Assembly: GCA_902570945.1 (NCBI GenBank)
Contig: CACGAJ010000006.1
Coordinates: 1 to 53,580, forward strand
Direction: 5' to 3'
Source: an uncultured Synechococcaceae cyanobacterium
GTDB taxonomy: Bacteria; Cyanobacteriota; Cyanobacteriia; PCC-6307; Cyanobiaceae
Length of the DNA: 53,580 nucleotides
The notes below the pieces were generated by a model that had not been told where the DNA came from, did not search any database, and saw only the letters and a program-made list of their open reading frames with translations. Made by a program: the position numbers and the translations under genes. Below are positions 32,860-42,443 of this stretch, in pieces (position 1 is the first letter of the stretch; every line of letters starts with the position of its first letter).

Positions 32860-32917
32860 TTACTACCAGTTAAATAAGCTTTTCGCTAATGTATAAAAAG
32901 AGATATTTTTTGGTCCT

Positions 32918-34705
32918 TTGATCAAGGTTGAGAAAGTAAAAAAGAAAAAAGATCCTACCAAGGAAGAAACTGTCTGTTTGGCAAATGGACTTGAAGTTTC
33001 TAAATTTGAAAATTTTAAAAAAAGTAGTCAATTTCTTAAAGAACCACTTGCTACGGAATTAGTCAATGAGAGCGATCATTTTACCAATGATGCAGTTCAG
33101 TTATTAAAATTTCATGGTAGTTATCAACAAGATAACAGGGAAAATAGAAGGCCTGGGAAAAGTAAAGATTGGCAAATGATGCTTAGATTAAGAAATCCGG
33201 GCGGTGAAGTCCCTGGAAAATTATTTTTAGCATTAGATGAATTATCTGACAAACTAGGTAATGGAACACTCAGGGCCACTACAAGACAAGCCTTTCAAAT
33301 GCATGGAATTAGAAAGGAGAACCTAAAGGAAGTAATTCAAACAATAGTAAATTCAATGGGCTCAACATTAGCTGCATGTGGAGACATAAATAGAAACGTT
33401 ATGGCCCCTGCGGCTCCATTTGCTTCACCAGACTATAAAATTGCAAGAGCATTGGCAAAAAAAGTTGCAGATCTTCTTACCCCAATGGCTGGCCAAGGAA
33501 CTTTTTTAGAACTTTGGGCTGATGGGGATTTAGAGTACACCATAAAGCCTGACAAAGATATAGAAGCAATTAGGAAGCTTCAATTCAAAGATAATGTTTT
33601 TAGTGGGATAAAAGATGAGCCTCTTTATGGTTCAACTTATTTACCGAGAAAATTCAAATGTGCCGTGACAGTTCCTGGGGACAATTCCGTTGATCTTCTT
33701 ACCAATGACATAGGAATAGTGGCCTTTACTTCTAAAGATGGAAACTTAGAAGGATGCAACTTCTATGTTGGAGGTGGTATGGGTCGCACACATAATAATG
33801 AAGAGACCTTTGCCAGAATTGCAGATCCACTTGGATATGTTGAAGAACCTGATATTTATGAATTAATACAAAGTATTGTGGCTATTCAAAGAGATTATGG
33901 TGATAGAAAATCAAGAAAAAATTCGAGAATGAAATATCTTCTTCATAGAAAAGGTATTAAATGGTTCAAAAAGATACTTACTGATAAGTATTTCAAAAAA
34001 GAAATTAAAAAAATCAGAAAAGAACCTGATAAGATTCTTATTGATTACCTAGGTTGGCATAAACAAAATAAAACCTCCTATTTCGTAGGTTTACCATTAT
34101 TATCAGGGAGATTATCTGGAGAGAAGAAGAATACCATCACAAGTATTGTTAAAAAATATAATTTAGATTTAAGACTCACACCTAATCAAGATATTTTACT
34201 TTGTAATATCGCCAATAAAAATAAAGGTGAAATTCAAAAATCTCTATCAAAAATTGGATACGAAAATTTAGAAAACATTAACGAAATACAAAGACACGCT
34301 TTAGCTTGTCCTGCTTTACCACTTTGTGGTCTTGCAATGACAGAAGCTGAAAGAATATTACCTGATGTATTAAAAAGGATTGAAAATTTACTATTAGATC
34401 TAAAAATACAAAAGACAATATTATTCAGAATGACAGGATGTCCGAATGGATGTACCAGGCCTTATATGGCCGAATTAGCACTTGTTGGAAGTGGGCAAAA
34501 CAAATACCAATTATGGTTGGGGGGAAGTAAAAATCTTCAAAGGCTTGCTAAACCTTTTTTACAAAGAATGGAACTTAACGATTTAGAAAAAACTCTTCAA
34601 CCATTATTTGATAATTGGAAGAGTAATTTGGATTTGGATTTCGGAGATTTTATAAATACTCAAGATGAAAACTATATATTAAATTTACTAAATGAAAATC
34701 AATAG
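32918..34705 (+). CDS. sir: Ferredoxin-dependent sulfite reductase
   Basis: CPALPLC and TGCPNGCTRPYMAELALVG siroheme/Fe-S cysteine motifs; TTG start predicted. Confidence 0.93.
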   Translation: MIKVEKVKKKKDPTKEETVCLANGLEVSKFENFKKSSQFLKEPLATELVNESDHFTNDAVQLLKFHGSYQQDNRENRRPGKSKDWQMMLRLRNPGGEVPGKLFLALDELSDKLGNGTLRATTRQAFQMHGIRKENLKEVIQTIVNSMGSTLAACGDINRNVMAPAAPFASPDYKIARALAKKVADLLTPMAGQGTFLELWADGDLEYTIKPDKDIEAIRKLQFKDNVFSGIKDEPLYGSTYLPRKFKCAVTVPGDNSVDLLTNDIGIVAFTSKDGNLEGCNFYVGGGMGRTHNNEETFARIADPLGYVEEPDIYELIQSIVAIQRDYGDRKSRKNSRMKYLLHRKGIKWFKKILTDKYFKKEIKKIRKEPDKILIDYLGWHKQNKTSYFVGLPLLSGRLSGEKKNTITSIVKKYNLDLRLTPNQDILLCNIANKNKGEIQKSLSKIGYENLENINEIQRHALACPALPLCGLAMTEAERILPDVLKRIENLLLDLKIQKTILFRMTGCPNGCTRPYMAELALVGSGQNKYQLWLGGSKNLQRLAKPFLQRMELNDLEKTLQPLFDNWKSNLDLDFGDFINTQDENYILNLLNENQ

Positions 34706-34708
34706 AAT

Positions 34709-35392
34709 TTAGATTTTTCCATAGAGGGCATTTGCTTTTTTATTCTTCCAAGCCCATAATTGATCACCATAACTAAAATGCCACCATTCATTAGGATGTT
34801 GAGCAAATCCGAATTTAGTCATAATTTCCCTTAATAAATTTCTTCTACTATTCCAAATAATTGCTTCTTCATTCTTTATGTTTGCATAAAAATAAGGATT
34901 TGAGGTCTCATCCATTTGATCAATCATGCTTCCCATTTCAACAGGGGTTCCCTCTTTATCTGATAAACAAACATCCAATGCACCTCCAGTTGAATGAGGG
35001 GGAGGACACCTAGTGTCATAAGAAGGATATGCCCAAAATTTTTCAACTTTTTTTAAAATGGATGGATAAGATTTTATATTTTCAAAAGAAATCTCAATAT
35101 TGGATTTTTCACACTCTATTAAAAATGCTCTTTTAAACATAAATTCCTGGACTTCTAAAGGTCGCCAACTGTCATAAATTAAAAGGTTAAAACTACTCTT
35201 TGATATCAAATAATCATTTACTTTTAATAATCTATTTACGACCTCCTCTCTTAATTTCCAAATAGATTTTTTATCTTTGTAAGGTGCTCCTAAGCGAGAG
35301 TAAGGATGGGGATCTAAAAACTTAAAGCAACTAGGTATAGCTATTAATTTATCTCCGTTATCTTTAATTGGTATTTTATTCCAAATTTTCAA
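34709..35392 (-). CDS. D-alanyl-D-alanine dipeptidase (VanX/DdpX-like, M15)
   Basis: IYDSWRPLEVQ, HSTGGALDVCLSD, NEWWHFSYGDQLWAW. Confidence 0.88.
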   Translation of the reverse strand: MKIWNKIPIKDNGDKLIAIPSCFKFLDPHPYSRLGAPYKDKKSIWKLREEVVNRLLKVNDYLISKSSFNLLIYDSWRPLEVQEFMFKRAFLIECEKSNIEISFENIKSYPSILKKVEKFWAYPSYDTRCPPPHSTGGALDVCLSDKEGTPVEMGSMIDQMDETSNPYFYANIKNEEAIIWNSRRNLLREIMTKFGFAQHPNEWWHFSYGDQLWAWKNKKANALYGKI

Positions 35393-35449
35393 TTGAAATT
35401 TGCAATTGATTTATAGTGGCATATATATCAAAAATTACAATGATAGTTT

Positions 35450-37906
35450 TCAATTCAAAAAATCATGAATGAATTTATTATCAGAATTATCAATAAGTAT
35501 ATTCCTTAGAACAATATTTTCTTTTAAATCAGGATCGTCACTAACAATCTTAATAGCCTCTTCACGAGCCTTATCAATAAGAAATTTATTGTTAGGCAAA
35601 TTGTCCAGTACAAAATCAGGCAATCCGGATTGTCTATATCCTAAAATCTGGCCTGGTCCTCTAAGCTCCAAGTCTTTTTCAGCAATATAAAAGCCATCAT
35701 TAGATTTTTGCAAAACACAAAGTCGTTTATTTTCTAATCCATTTTTATCGGAGGTTACCAGATAACAAAAAGATTTAGTTGATCCTCTACCAACTCTCCC
35801 CCTTAATTGATGTAGCTGTGACAATCCAAATCTATCCGAATTATAAATAATCATAATTGTAGCGTTAGGAACATCAATTCCAACCTCAATTACAGTGGTT
35901 GAAACCAATATATTAATTTCATTCTTTAAAAAAGAATTAATCACTTCATTCTTTTCTTGTGAACTTAATTTGCCATGTAATAATCCAACTTTATTGTTAA
36001 AAAATACCTCTTTGGATAAATATTTGAATATTTTCTTTGCGGAGCTTAAATTCATTTTTTCTGAATCTTCAATAAGTGGCAAAATCACATAAGCTTGCTT
36101 TCCCTTATTGATCTCATCTTCAACAATCTTGAACAAGTTAGTTAAATCATCTTCTGAAATTATTTTTGTGGTTATGGGAACTCTCCCAGGAGGAAGTTCT
36201 GTAATTTGACTCACATCTAAATCACCATAAATGGAAAGAGCAAGAGTTCTTGGAATTGGTGTTGCTGTCATTGATAACAAGTTAGTATTTTCTCCTTTAT
36301 TTAATAATCTATTTCTTTGAGTAACTCCAAATCTATGTTGTTCATCAATTACGACCATCCCTAATGCATTAAAGATGACTTTATCCTCAAATAATGCATG
36401 AGTACCCACAAGGATATCAACTAATCCATTGCTCAAATTAGAGAAAATTTCTTTTCTCTTTTTTTGCGGAGTATTCCCAGTAAGTAGTTCAACAGAAACT
36501 AAAAGAGGATTCAAATATTTTAATAAATTTTTATAATGTTGTTCTGCTAAAACCTCAGTTGGGACCATAAATGCACCTTGCAGGTTTTTTTCAATGACAA
36601 GTAAAAGAGACGCTATTGCAATTATGGTTTTACCGCTTCCCACATCTCCCTGAAGCAATCTAGACATTGGTACGGGATTAGATAAATCTTTCTTAATTTC
36701 ATTTAAAACATTTTCTTGAGATTTTGTTAATTCAAAAGGAAAAGTATTTAAAAATTCTTTTAATAAAGATTTCTTTTGAGGTAATTGTTGGGAAGTTACA
36801 TTTTTGATCGTCTTTCTTTTTCTAAGTAGGAACTTTATTTGAAGCAGGAACAACTCATCAAAAACCAAACGTTTTTTTGACTCAATAAGTGCTTGTTGAG
36901 TTGGTGGGAAATGAATATTAATCAACGCCTCTCCTATTGATAATAAAGATAATGAATCAAGTTGCTTTTTATTTAATATTTCTGGATATTGCTTTCCATA
37001 AATTAGTACCTTTTTCATAAGTTTTATAAAACTCATATTTGATAATGCTTCCCCTAATGTATACAAGGGTAATATTTTGCCTGAGAAATTAAAATTATCA
37101 TTATTATCCTTAAGAATTTCAATCTGAGGATCTACAAAAGTTTTGCCATATTCTGTTAATTTAACCTTACCGGAAATTGCTAATTTGGTACCAGGAGTAT
37201 ACAAAGATTTTTGAGATGTGAAGAAGGAGTAAGATCTAAATCTTCTTCCTAAAAAAAATTTTGTAACCTTTATTGAAGACGTTTCATCAGAAACTATAAA
37301 ATTCATTATTGATAAATTGCTATTCTTTTTACTTTTATGAATATAAAATCTTTTAATGTTTGCGATGCACGTATATAAATTATCTGGTTTTAAATTTATA
37401 ATCTTAACTCTATTCGTATAGTCTAGATATGTTCGTGGGAAATAATTAATTAGATCTTTTATATGAAATATCCCTAATTCATTAAGCTTATTTTTATAAA
37501 CTTTTCCTACATTTTTTATTAATGAAATATCTGAATCAAAAGACAAACTTGAATCAGCTTTATTCAGAAAAACATTATTAGAAATATTATTAGGTGTTTC
37601 TATTTCTAGAGTTTTGCCTAGTTTATAAAGATTTTTTCTTGTATCTATAATTAACCTTTTTCTTTGATTTTCGTCTAATTTATTATATTCATTATATTTT
37701 TTAGAAAATTCATAAAATATACTTAAATATTCTTCTGAGATATTTAGATTATCTAGTTTTTGCAAGGATTCATGCAAATAATCATTAAAATATTTTTCTC
37801 TTCCTAAAGTGTTAATAAATTTGTTTTCAGTTTCAATGGTAAGAGACTTTTGAAGAGGTCTTATCCAATCTTTAATTAATTTATTATTATGCCTGCTAAT
37901 AGTCAC
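35450..37906 (-). CDS. recG: ATP-dependent DNA helicase RecG
   Basis: LQGDVGSGKTIIAIASLL, VVIDEQHRFGVTQRNRL, SMTATPIPRTLALSIYGDLD, HQLRGRVGRG. Confidence 0.95.
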   Translation of the reverse strand: MTISRHNNKLIKDWIRPLQKSLTIETENKFINTLGREKYFNDYLHESLQKLDNLNISEEYLSIFYEFSKKYNEYNKLDENQRKRLIIDTRKNLYKLGKTLEIETPNNISNNVFLNKADSSLSFDSDISLIKNVGKVYKNKLNELGIFHIKDLINYFPRTYLDYTNRVKIINLKPDNLYTCIANIKRFYIHKSKKNSNLSIMNFIVSDETSSIKVTKFFLGRRFRSYSFFTSQKSLYTPGTKLAISGKVKLTEYGKTFVDPQIEILKDNNDNFNFSGKILPLYTLGEALSNMSFIKLMKKVLIYGKQYPEILNKKQLDSLSLLSIGEALINIHFPPTQQALIESKKRLVFDELFLLQIKFLLRKRKTIKNVTSQQLPQKKSLLKEFLNTFPFELTKSQENVLNEIKKDLSNPVPMSRLLQGDVGSGKTIIAIASLLLVIEKNLQGAFMVPTEVLAEQHYKNLLKYLNPLLVSVELLTGNTPQKKRKEIFSNLSNGLVDILVGTHALFEDKVIFNALGMVVIDEQHRFGVTQRNRLLNKGENTNLLSMTATPIPRTLALSIYGDLDVSQITELPPGRVPITTKIISEDDLTNLFKIVEDEINKGKQAYVILPLIEDSEKMNLSSAKKIFKYLSKEVFFNNKVGLLHGKLSSQEKNEVINSFLKNEINILVSTTVIEVGIDVPNATIMIIYNSDRFGLSQLHQLRGRVGRGSTKSFCYLVTSDKNGLENKRLCVLQKSNDGFYIAEKDLELRGPGQILGYRQSGLPDFVLDNLPNNKFLIDKAREEAIKIVSDDPDLKENIVLRNILIDNSDNKFIHDFLN

Positions 37907-37928
37907 ATTTGAAAAAAAAGTTATTTTT

Positions 37929-39014
37929 TCAACGTATCTTATTCAAAGTTATTTCTTTTTGCCTCCAATATTTCTCTTTTTTAATCAAACGCTGAAATTG
38001 ATTTTTTAGCTCATTTATTTTGTTCCTTTGAATAGAAAGATTTAGATTTTTAAACTCTAACTCAACAGTAGATATATTGAAGAAAATAATGCTTGGAAAA
38101 TTATTGTCGTTTAATGATGACCTATTTAAGTTTAATTCGAAATTAATAACAAAAGGATATGGATGTTTTATCATAAAATTTTTGCCTACTAAGTAATTAA
38201 AGGAATCTTTAGATATCATCTTTTTTATAAGATTTGCCTTGAATAGTTCTTTGTTAATACTATATGAAAGATTCAACAGTAAATTTTCCAATGACTCTTC
38301 TATTAAATCAAATATTTTAAGACTCTGATGCTTGGGTGAAATATCGATTTGATTGATATTTTCATTTTCAAGATGTCTTAGTTTTTCGACCCTTTCTTCT
38401 CCTATTAAATCAAGTAAGGAGGAAATAAATTGTTTTTCAACTCCTAAATTTTCGAAAATATTGTTTTTAAATAAATAATTATTATGGTCTTTATTATCTA
38501 AATCAACTGATACGAAATTCTCATAATTATCAGCTTTATAATAATCAGAAGTATTTGAAAAGTCTTTACTAATCATGAACTGAGTGGGTTCTTTTAATTG
38601 AAAACCATCTTCATATTGAAATTTTTCTTCTTGATCATTCTTTGCTTTTTTGGAACTATCAAAAATAGTAAAATTAATTTCCTTATTTAAATTTTTTTTA
38701 ATTTCATTTATCTTTAATTGTTCTACAGTTAAAAAAGGCAAATTTGCATATATTAATTTACTTATTTTTTTTTCAAAAAAACTATAGAATTCATTTCTAT
38801 TTAAGAGGTTATCATTAATTTTTGGATAACTATATATTTGATTAAGGCCTTTTTCTACAGAGATGAAAAGTAGATCTCTTACGAGATTTAGATAAAGTTC
38901 ATATTCCCTATAGATATTTCTAGTTAATATTCTTTTTTGTATATCCGCTCTATCTAATTGAGAATGAATTTTGTCTATATTTATGTAATTATTGAAATTA
39001 TTCAAATTATTCAA
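37929..39014 (-). CDS. Conserved hypothetical protein; start trimmed to TTG at 39014
   Basis: ORF track runs to 39083 but overlaps tsf by 65 bp; TTG codon 24 lies 4 nt after the tsf stop. Lys/Asn-rich, no family recognised with confidence. Confidence 0.6.
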   Translation of the reverse strand: MNNLNNFNNYINIDKIHSQLDRADIQKRILTRNIYREYELYLNLVRDLLFISVEKGLNQIYSYPKINDNLLNRNEFYSFFEKKISKLIYANLPFLTVEQLKINEIKKNLNKEINFTIFDSSKKAKNDQEEKFQYEDGFQLKEPTQFMISKDFSNTSDYYKADNYENFVSVDLDNKDHNNYLFKNNIFENLGVEKQFISSLLDLIGEERVEKLRHLENENINQIDISPKHQSLKIFDLIEESLENLLLNLSYSINKELFKANLIKKMISKDSFNYLVGKNFMIKHPYPFVINFELNLNRSSLNDNNFPSIIFFNISTVELEFKNLNLSIQRNKINELKNQFQRLIKKEKYWRQKEITLNKIR

Positions 39015-39018
39015 TTGA

Positions 39019-39675
39019 CTAGTTTGTTTGCATTGATGCAACCTCTTCAGCAAAGTCCATCTGATTTTTTTCGATACCTTCACCCAATGTATATCTTGTA
39101 AAGCGTCTTACTTTGATATTTTCCCCAATTTTTGCAGCTGCTTGTTTAACAAGATCCTCAACAGTAAGAGAACTATCTTTAATGTAGGGTTGTGAAAGCA
39201 AAACAAGCTCATTAAGTCTTTTTGCTATTCTCCCCTCTACTATTTTTTCTTTAATCTGTTCTGGTTTTCCTGACAAATCATCCCTACCCATTTCAATCTG
39301 CTTTTCTTTTTCCACAACTTCATTTGGTATTTCATCAATTGATACATATTCAACATTTGGACATGCTGCTACTTGCATTGAGACATCCTTCAACAGAGAT
39401 TGGAATATATCACCTCTAGCAACGAAATCAGTTTCACAATTTAACTCTAGTAAAACTCCGACTCTTGATCCAGTATGTATGTAACTACCAATTGACCCTT
39501 CGGCCGCTACTCTTCCTGATTTCTTTTCAGCACTAGCTATGCCTTTCTTTCTTAACCATTCCAAAGCTTTATCTAGATTTCCTTCAGTTTCGTTAAGTGC
39601 TTTTTTGCAGTCCATCATTCCTGCGCCAGTTTTGTCTCTAAGATCTTTTACAAGTTTTGCTGTAATGTTTCCCAT
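39019..39675 (-). CDS. tsf: Elongation factor Ts
   Basis: [45 protein letters not shown]. Confidence 0.96.
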   Translation of the reverse strand: MGNITAKLVKDLRDKTGAGMMDCKKALNETEGNLDKALEWLRKKGIASAEKKSGRVAAEGSIGSYIHTGSRVGVLLELNCETDFVARGDIFQSLLKDVSMQVAACPNVEYVSIDEIPNEVVEKEKQIEMGRDDLSGKPEQIKEKIVEGRIAKRLNELVLLSQPYIKDSSLTVEDLVKQAAAKIGENIKVRRFTRYTLGEGIEKNQMDFAEEVASMQTN

Positions 39676-39719
39676 TTGAAGTAATAAAAAATAGTGAATA
39701 GTAAGTTTTAAATTGGAAT

Positions 39720-40424
39720 TTAATTTTTTCTTTCGGCATTTGAGCCCTTTCTACCCTCATTTATGGCATCTGCAAGTCTTCCTAAAATAAGTTGCACAGA
39801 TCTAACGGCATCATCGTTACAGGGAATTGGAACTTCACACAAATCCGGATCGCAATTTGTATCCAACATTGAAACTAATGAGATATCTAATTTTCTAGCT
39901 TCTAATACTGCATTAGATTCTCTTCTCTGATCAACCAATACAACTACATCTGGTAATCTTCTCATACCCTTAAGTCCACCTAAGTATTTTTGTAATCTTT
40001 CAAGTTCTCTCCTTAATACTGCAGCTTCTTTTTTAGGCCTCATTGCTATTGAACCACTACTTTCCATTCTTTCTAGATCCTTTAATCTTTCAATCCTAGC
40101 TTTCATTGTTGTCCAATTAGTCAACATCCCTCCAAGCCATCTTTGATTTACATATGCAGCTCCGCAGCGTGTAGCTTCCTGAGCTACTACATCTGATGCT
40201 TGTTTTTTTGTCCCGACAAAGAGGAAACGTTTACCACTTTTTGCTGCGTTTCTCGTCCATTTATACGCATTGTTCATACATAATGCTGTTTTAACAAGAT
40301 CAATGATATGAACTCCATTTCTCGCGCAATATATATACTTAGACATCTTGGGGTTCCAACGTCTAGTTTGATGCCCAAAGTGAGCACCAGCTTCCATCAT
40401 TTCTGATAGCGATACAACAGCCAT
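39720..40424 (-). CDS. rpsB: 30S ribosomal protein S2
   Basis: [45 protein letters not shown]. Confidence 0.97.
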   Translation of the reverse strand: MAVVSLSEMMEAGAHFGHQTRRWNPKMSKYIYCARNGVHIIDLVKTALCMNNAYKWTRNAAKSGKRFLFVGTKKQASDVVAQEATRCGAAYVNQRWLGGMLTNWTTMKARIERLKDLERMESSGSIAMRPKKEAAVLRRELERLQKYLGGLKGMRRLPDVVVLVDQRRESNAVLEARKLDISLVSMLDTNCDPDLCEVPIPCNDDAVRSVQLILGRLADAINEGRKGSNAERKN

Positions 40425-40436
40425 AATTTAAAAAGG

Positions 40437-40500
40437 GTTTCGGGTTAGCCTCCATCTGACGGGGAATTAATAATAATTAATCACCCGAAACTGTCAGATG
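40437..40500 (-). promoter_or_regulatory. Candidate structured RNA leader (pseudoknot) in the rpsB 5' UTR
   Basis: Minus-strand RNA: CAUCUGAC-A-GUUUCGGGU-[GAUUAAUUAUUAUUAAUUCCCC]-GUCAGAUG-GAGGCUA-ACCCGAAAC; 8-bp and 9-bp perfect stems in interleaved order plus inner AU hairpin. Confidence 0.7.
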
Positions 40501-40553
40501 TGTGGATTTAATTTCAACCATCCTAGCAAGTGATGTGTATTTCTAAAAGTTTT

Positions 40554-41471
40554 TTATCTTGATTTGGTTAACTGTTTAATGTAAATCATATTAAGAGGGA
40601 TCCTAAGTATCTCAAGTGCAAGTCTATTCCTTCTTATAGTTACTAGAAATTTTAATAAAGGGAGGATTCTATCAACACTTATTAGTCCTCCCAAGCAAAG
40701 TATTTGCCAAAGTAAATTATGAAGAGGAGTTAATTGAATCATAAATCTAACCCTTAAATTTGGATGTTTCTTATAAAACACTAAAGCCATTTTTGCTCTC
40801 TCTTTTTCTTGAGTTATTAATGAATCTATTTGTTCGCAATTAAATGGCGGATGCCAATGAAAACCTACTGCATTTGGACATTTAATTAATTTTGTCCCAA
40901 CTTTTTTTAATCTTTCTCCAAGTTCTAAATCCTCCCAACCGTAAAGACTAAAAGAAGTATCAAATAATCCCACACTTAAAATCAATTCTTTTGATATCGC
41001 AACATTCCCAGTAGCAAAGTAAGCAAAAGAAGTGTCCATTATTTTATGTTTTTCACTCTGAGGATTTAGAAAATTAGATGTATTAACTACCGAACCATAG
41101 GTAAAACATTTTTTATCATTTTTGTTCCAAGAGGCAAGTAATTTTTCTACGTGGCAATTTATGAAATTGTCTAAAACAATGAGATCACTATCAATGAATA
41201 TAATAATTTCATATTTTGATTTAATTACTCCCAGATTTCTTCCAAGTGCAGGCCCTCCATGCTCTTGCTGAAATAGAATGACATGTGGAAGGTTGGCTTT
41301 ATTCTTATTTATCCATGAGCTTGTTCCATCGGTAGATCCATCATCAACTACTATGACTTCATAGTTACTGATATTTATATTTAATTTTTGATTCTCAAGC
41401 GCAACAAGACATTTTTCCAATATAGGTAATCTATTGTAAGTCGGTATAACTATACTTACATTCATGATCAA
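40554..41471 (-). CDS. Family 2 glycosyltransferase
   Basis: VSIVIPTYNRLPILEKCLVAL, VVDDGSTDGTSSW, FIDSDLIV, GWEDLELGERLKKVG. Alternative ATG 6 nt downstream. Confidence 0.9.
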   Translation of the reverse strand: MIMNVSIVIPTYNRLPILEKCLVALENQKLNINISNYEVIVVDDGSTDGTSSWINKNKANLPHVILFQQEHGGPALGRNLGVIKSKYEIIIFIDSDLIVLDNFINCHVEKLLASWNKNDKKCFTYGSVVNTSNFLNPQSEKHKIMDTSFAYFATGNVAISKELILSVGLFDTSFSLYGWEDLELGERLKKVGTKLIKCPNAVGFHWHPPFNCEQIDSLITQEKERAKMALVFYKKHPNLRVRFMIQLTPLHNLLWQILCLGGLISVDRILPLLKFLVTIRRNRLALEILRIPLNMIYIKQLTKSR

Positions 41472-41531
41472 GTCTTAAAAATGCATAATATTATTATTGG
41501 AGCCCAAAAAGATAAAAATAAAAGATATTCC

Positions 41532-41681
41532 CTAATCAGCTGCACCGCCATTATTTACTGTACCTGTAACATTTCCACCATCAGGTCTTCCATCAGTTCT
41601 TAATTTCCTTTTTTTGAACTTTCTAGCATAGGCTCTATTACGTTCCTGCTTCTCTTTTTTTAGATTCCTTCTCTTAGACAT
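41532..41681 (-). CDS. 49-aa Arg/Lys-rich small protein
   Basis: Read by eye; not in ORF track. MSKRRNLKKEKQERNRAYARKFKKRKLRTDGRPDGGNVTGTVNNGGAAD*. Confidence 0.7.
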   Translation of the reverse strand: MSKRRNLKKEKQERNRAYARKFKKRKLRTDGRPDGGNVTGTVNNGGAAD

Positions 41682-41699
41682 AAACTTTTTAACTTTTAA

Positions 41700-42428
41700 T
41701 TATATTAGCTCACTATGAGCACTATATATTTTACCATCTTCCATATTTAATATCCTATCCGCCATATCAGAAATTCTTGGATCATGAGTCACCATAAGTA
41801 CAGAACAATTTTGCTCTTTTGCTAGTTTTCTTAAAAGAGTTACTATTTCTCTTCCTGTTACGCTATCTAAAGCAGAAGTTGGCTCATCAGCTAGTAAAAG
41901 TTTTGGATTAGCCGATAAAGCTCGAGCAATTGCTACTCGCTGCTTCTGTCCGCCAGACAAGTCATTTGGTAACTTTTTATGATGCTCCTCTAACCCAACT
42001 GCTGATAACCAATTCCGCGCTATTTCTCGTCTTTGCAAATATGTTAAACCTTTTATTAAATCGGCGCCCATTTGAACATTTTGTTCTGCTGTTAAACACC
42101 TCAGAAGATTGTGACCTTGAAAAATCATACCAATACTTCTTCTAAGAATCTGACGCGTTTTCCTTGATGCTCCATTTAACTGATTATTTAATACAGTTAA
42201 ATCGCCACTTTGACATGTTCTCAAGGCGCCAATTAAGGTAAGAAGAGTAGTTTTACCACATCCTGAAGGGCCTTTTAAAAGAACCAACTCTCCTTTATCA
42301 ATATTTAAATTAACATTATTAAGAACTTGTTTTTTGTTTTCATTTTTTCCATAAAAGTGACTTAGATTATTTATGGAAACAGTTTTTAAGTTGTTAATAT
42401 TTTTTTTTAAAATATTACCTTTAGTCAT
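41700..42428 (-). CDS. devA: DevA-type ABC transporter ATP-binding protein
   Basis: LLKGPSGCGKTTLLTLIGALR, NDLSGGQKQRVAIARAL, LLADEPTSALD; next to DevC/DevB-like genes. Confidence 0.88.
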   Translation of the reverse strand: MTKGNILKKNINNLKTVSINNLSHFYGKNENKKQVLNNVNLNIDKGELVLLKGPSGCGKTTLLTLIGALRTCQSGDLTVLNNQLNGASRKTRQILRRSIGMIFQGHNLLRCLTAEQNVQMGADLIKGLTYLQRREIARNWLSAVGLEEHHKKLPNDLSGGQKQRVAIARALSANPKLLLADEPTSALDSVTGREIVTLLRKLAKEQNCSVLMVTHDPRISDMADRILNMEDGKIYSAHSELI

Positions 42429-42443
42429 TAATATTCCAAATTA

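Noticed and set aside
32831-32917. NtcA (GTA-N8-TAC) site upstream of sir
   Set aside because: Looked for; no matching spaced motif found.
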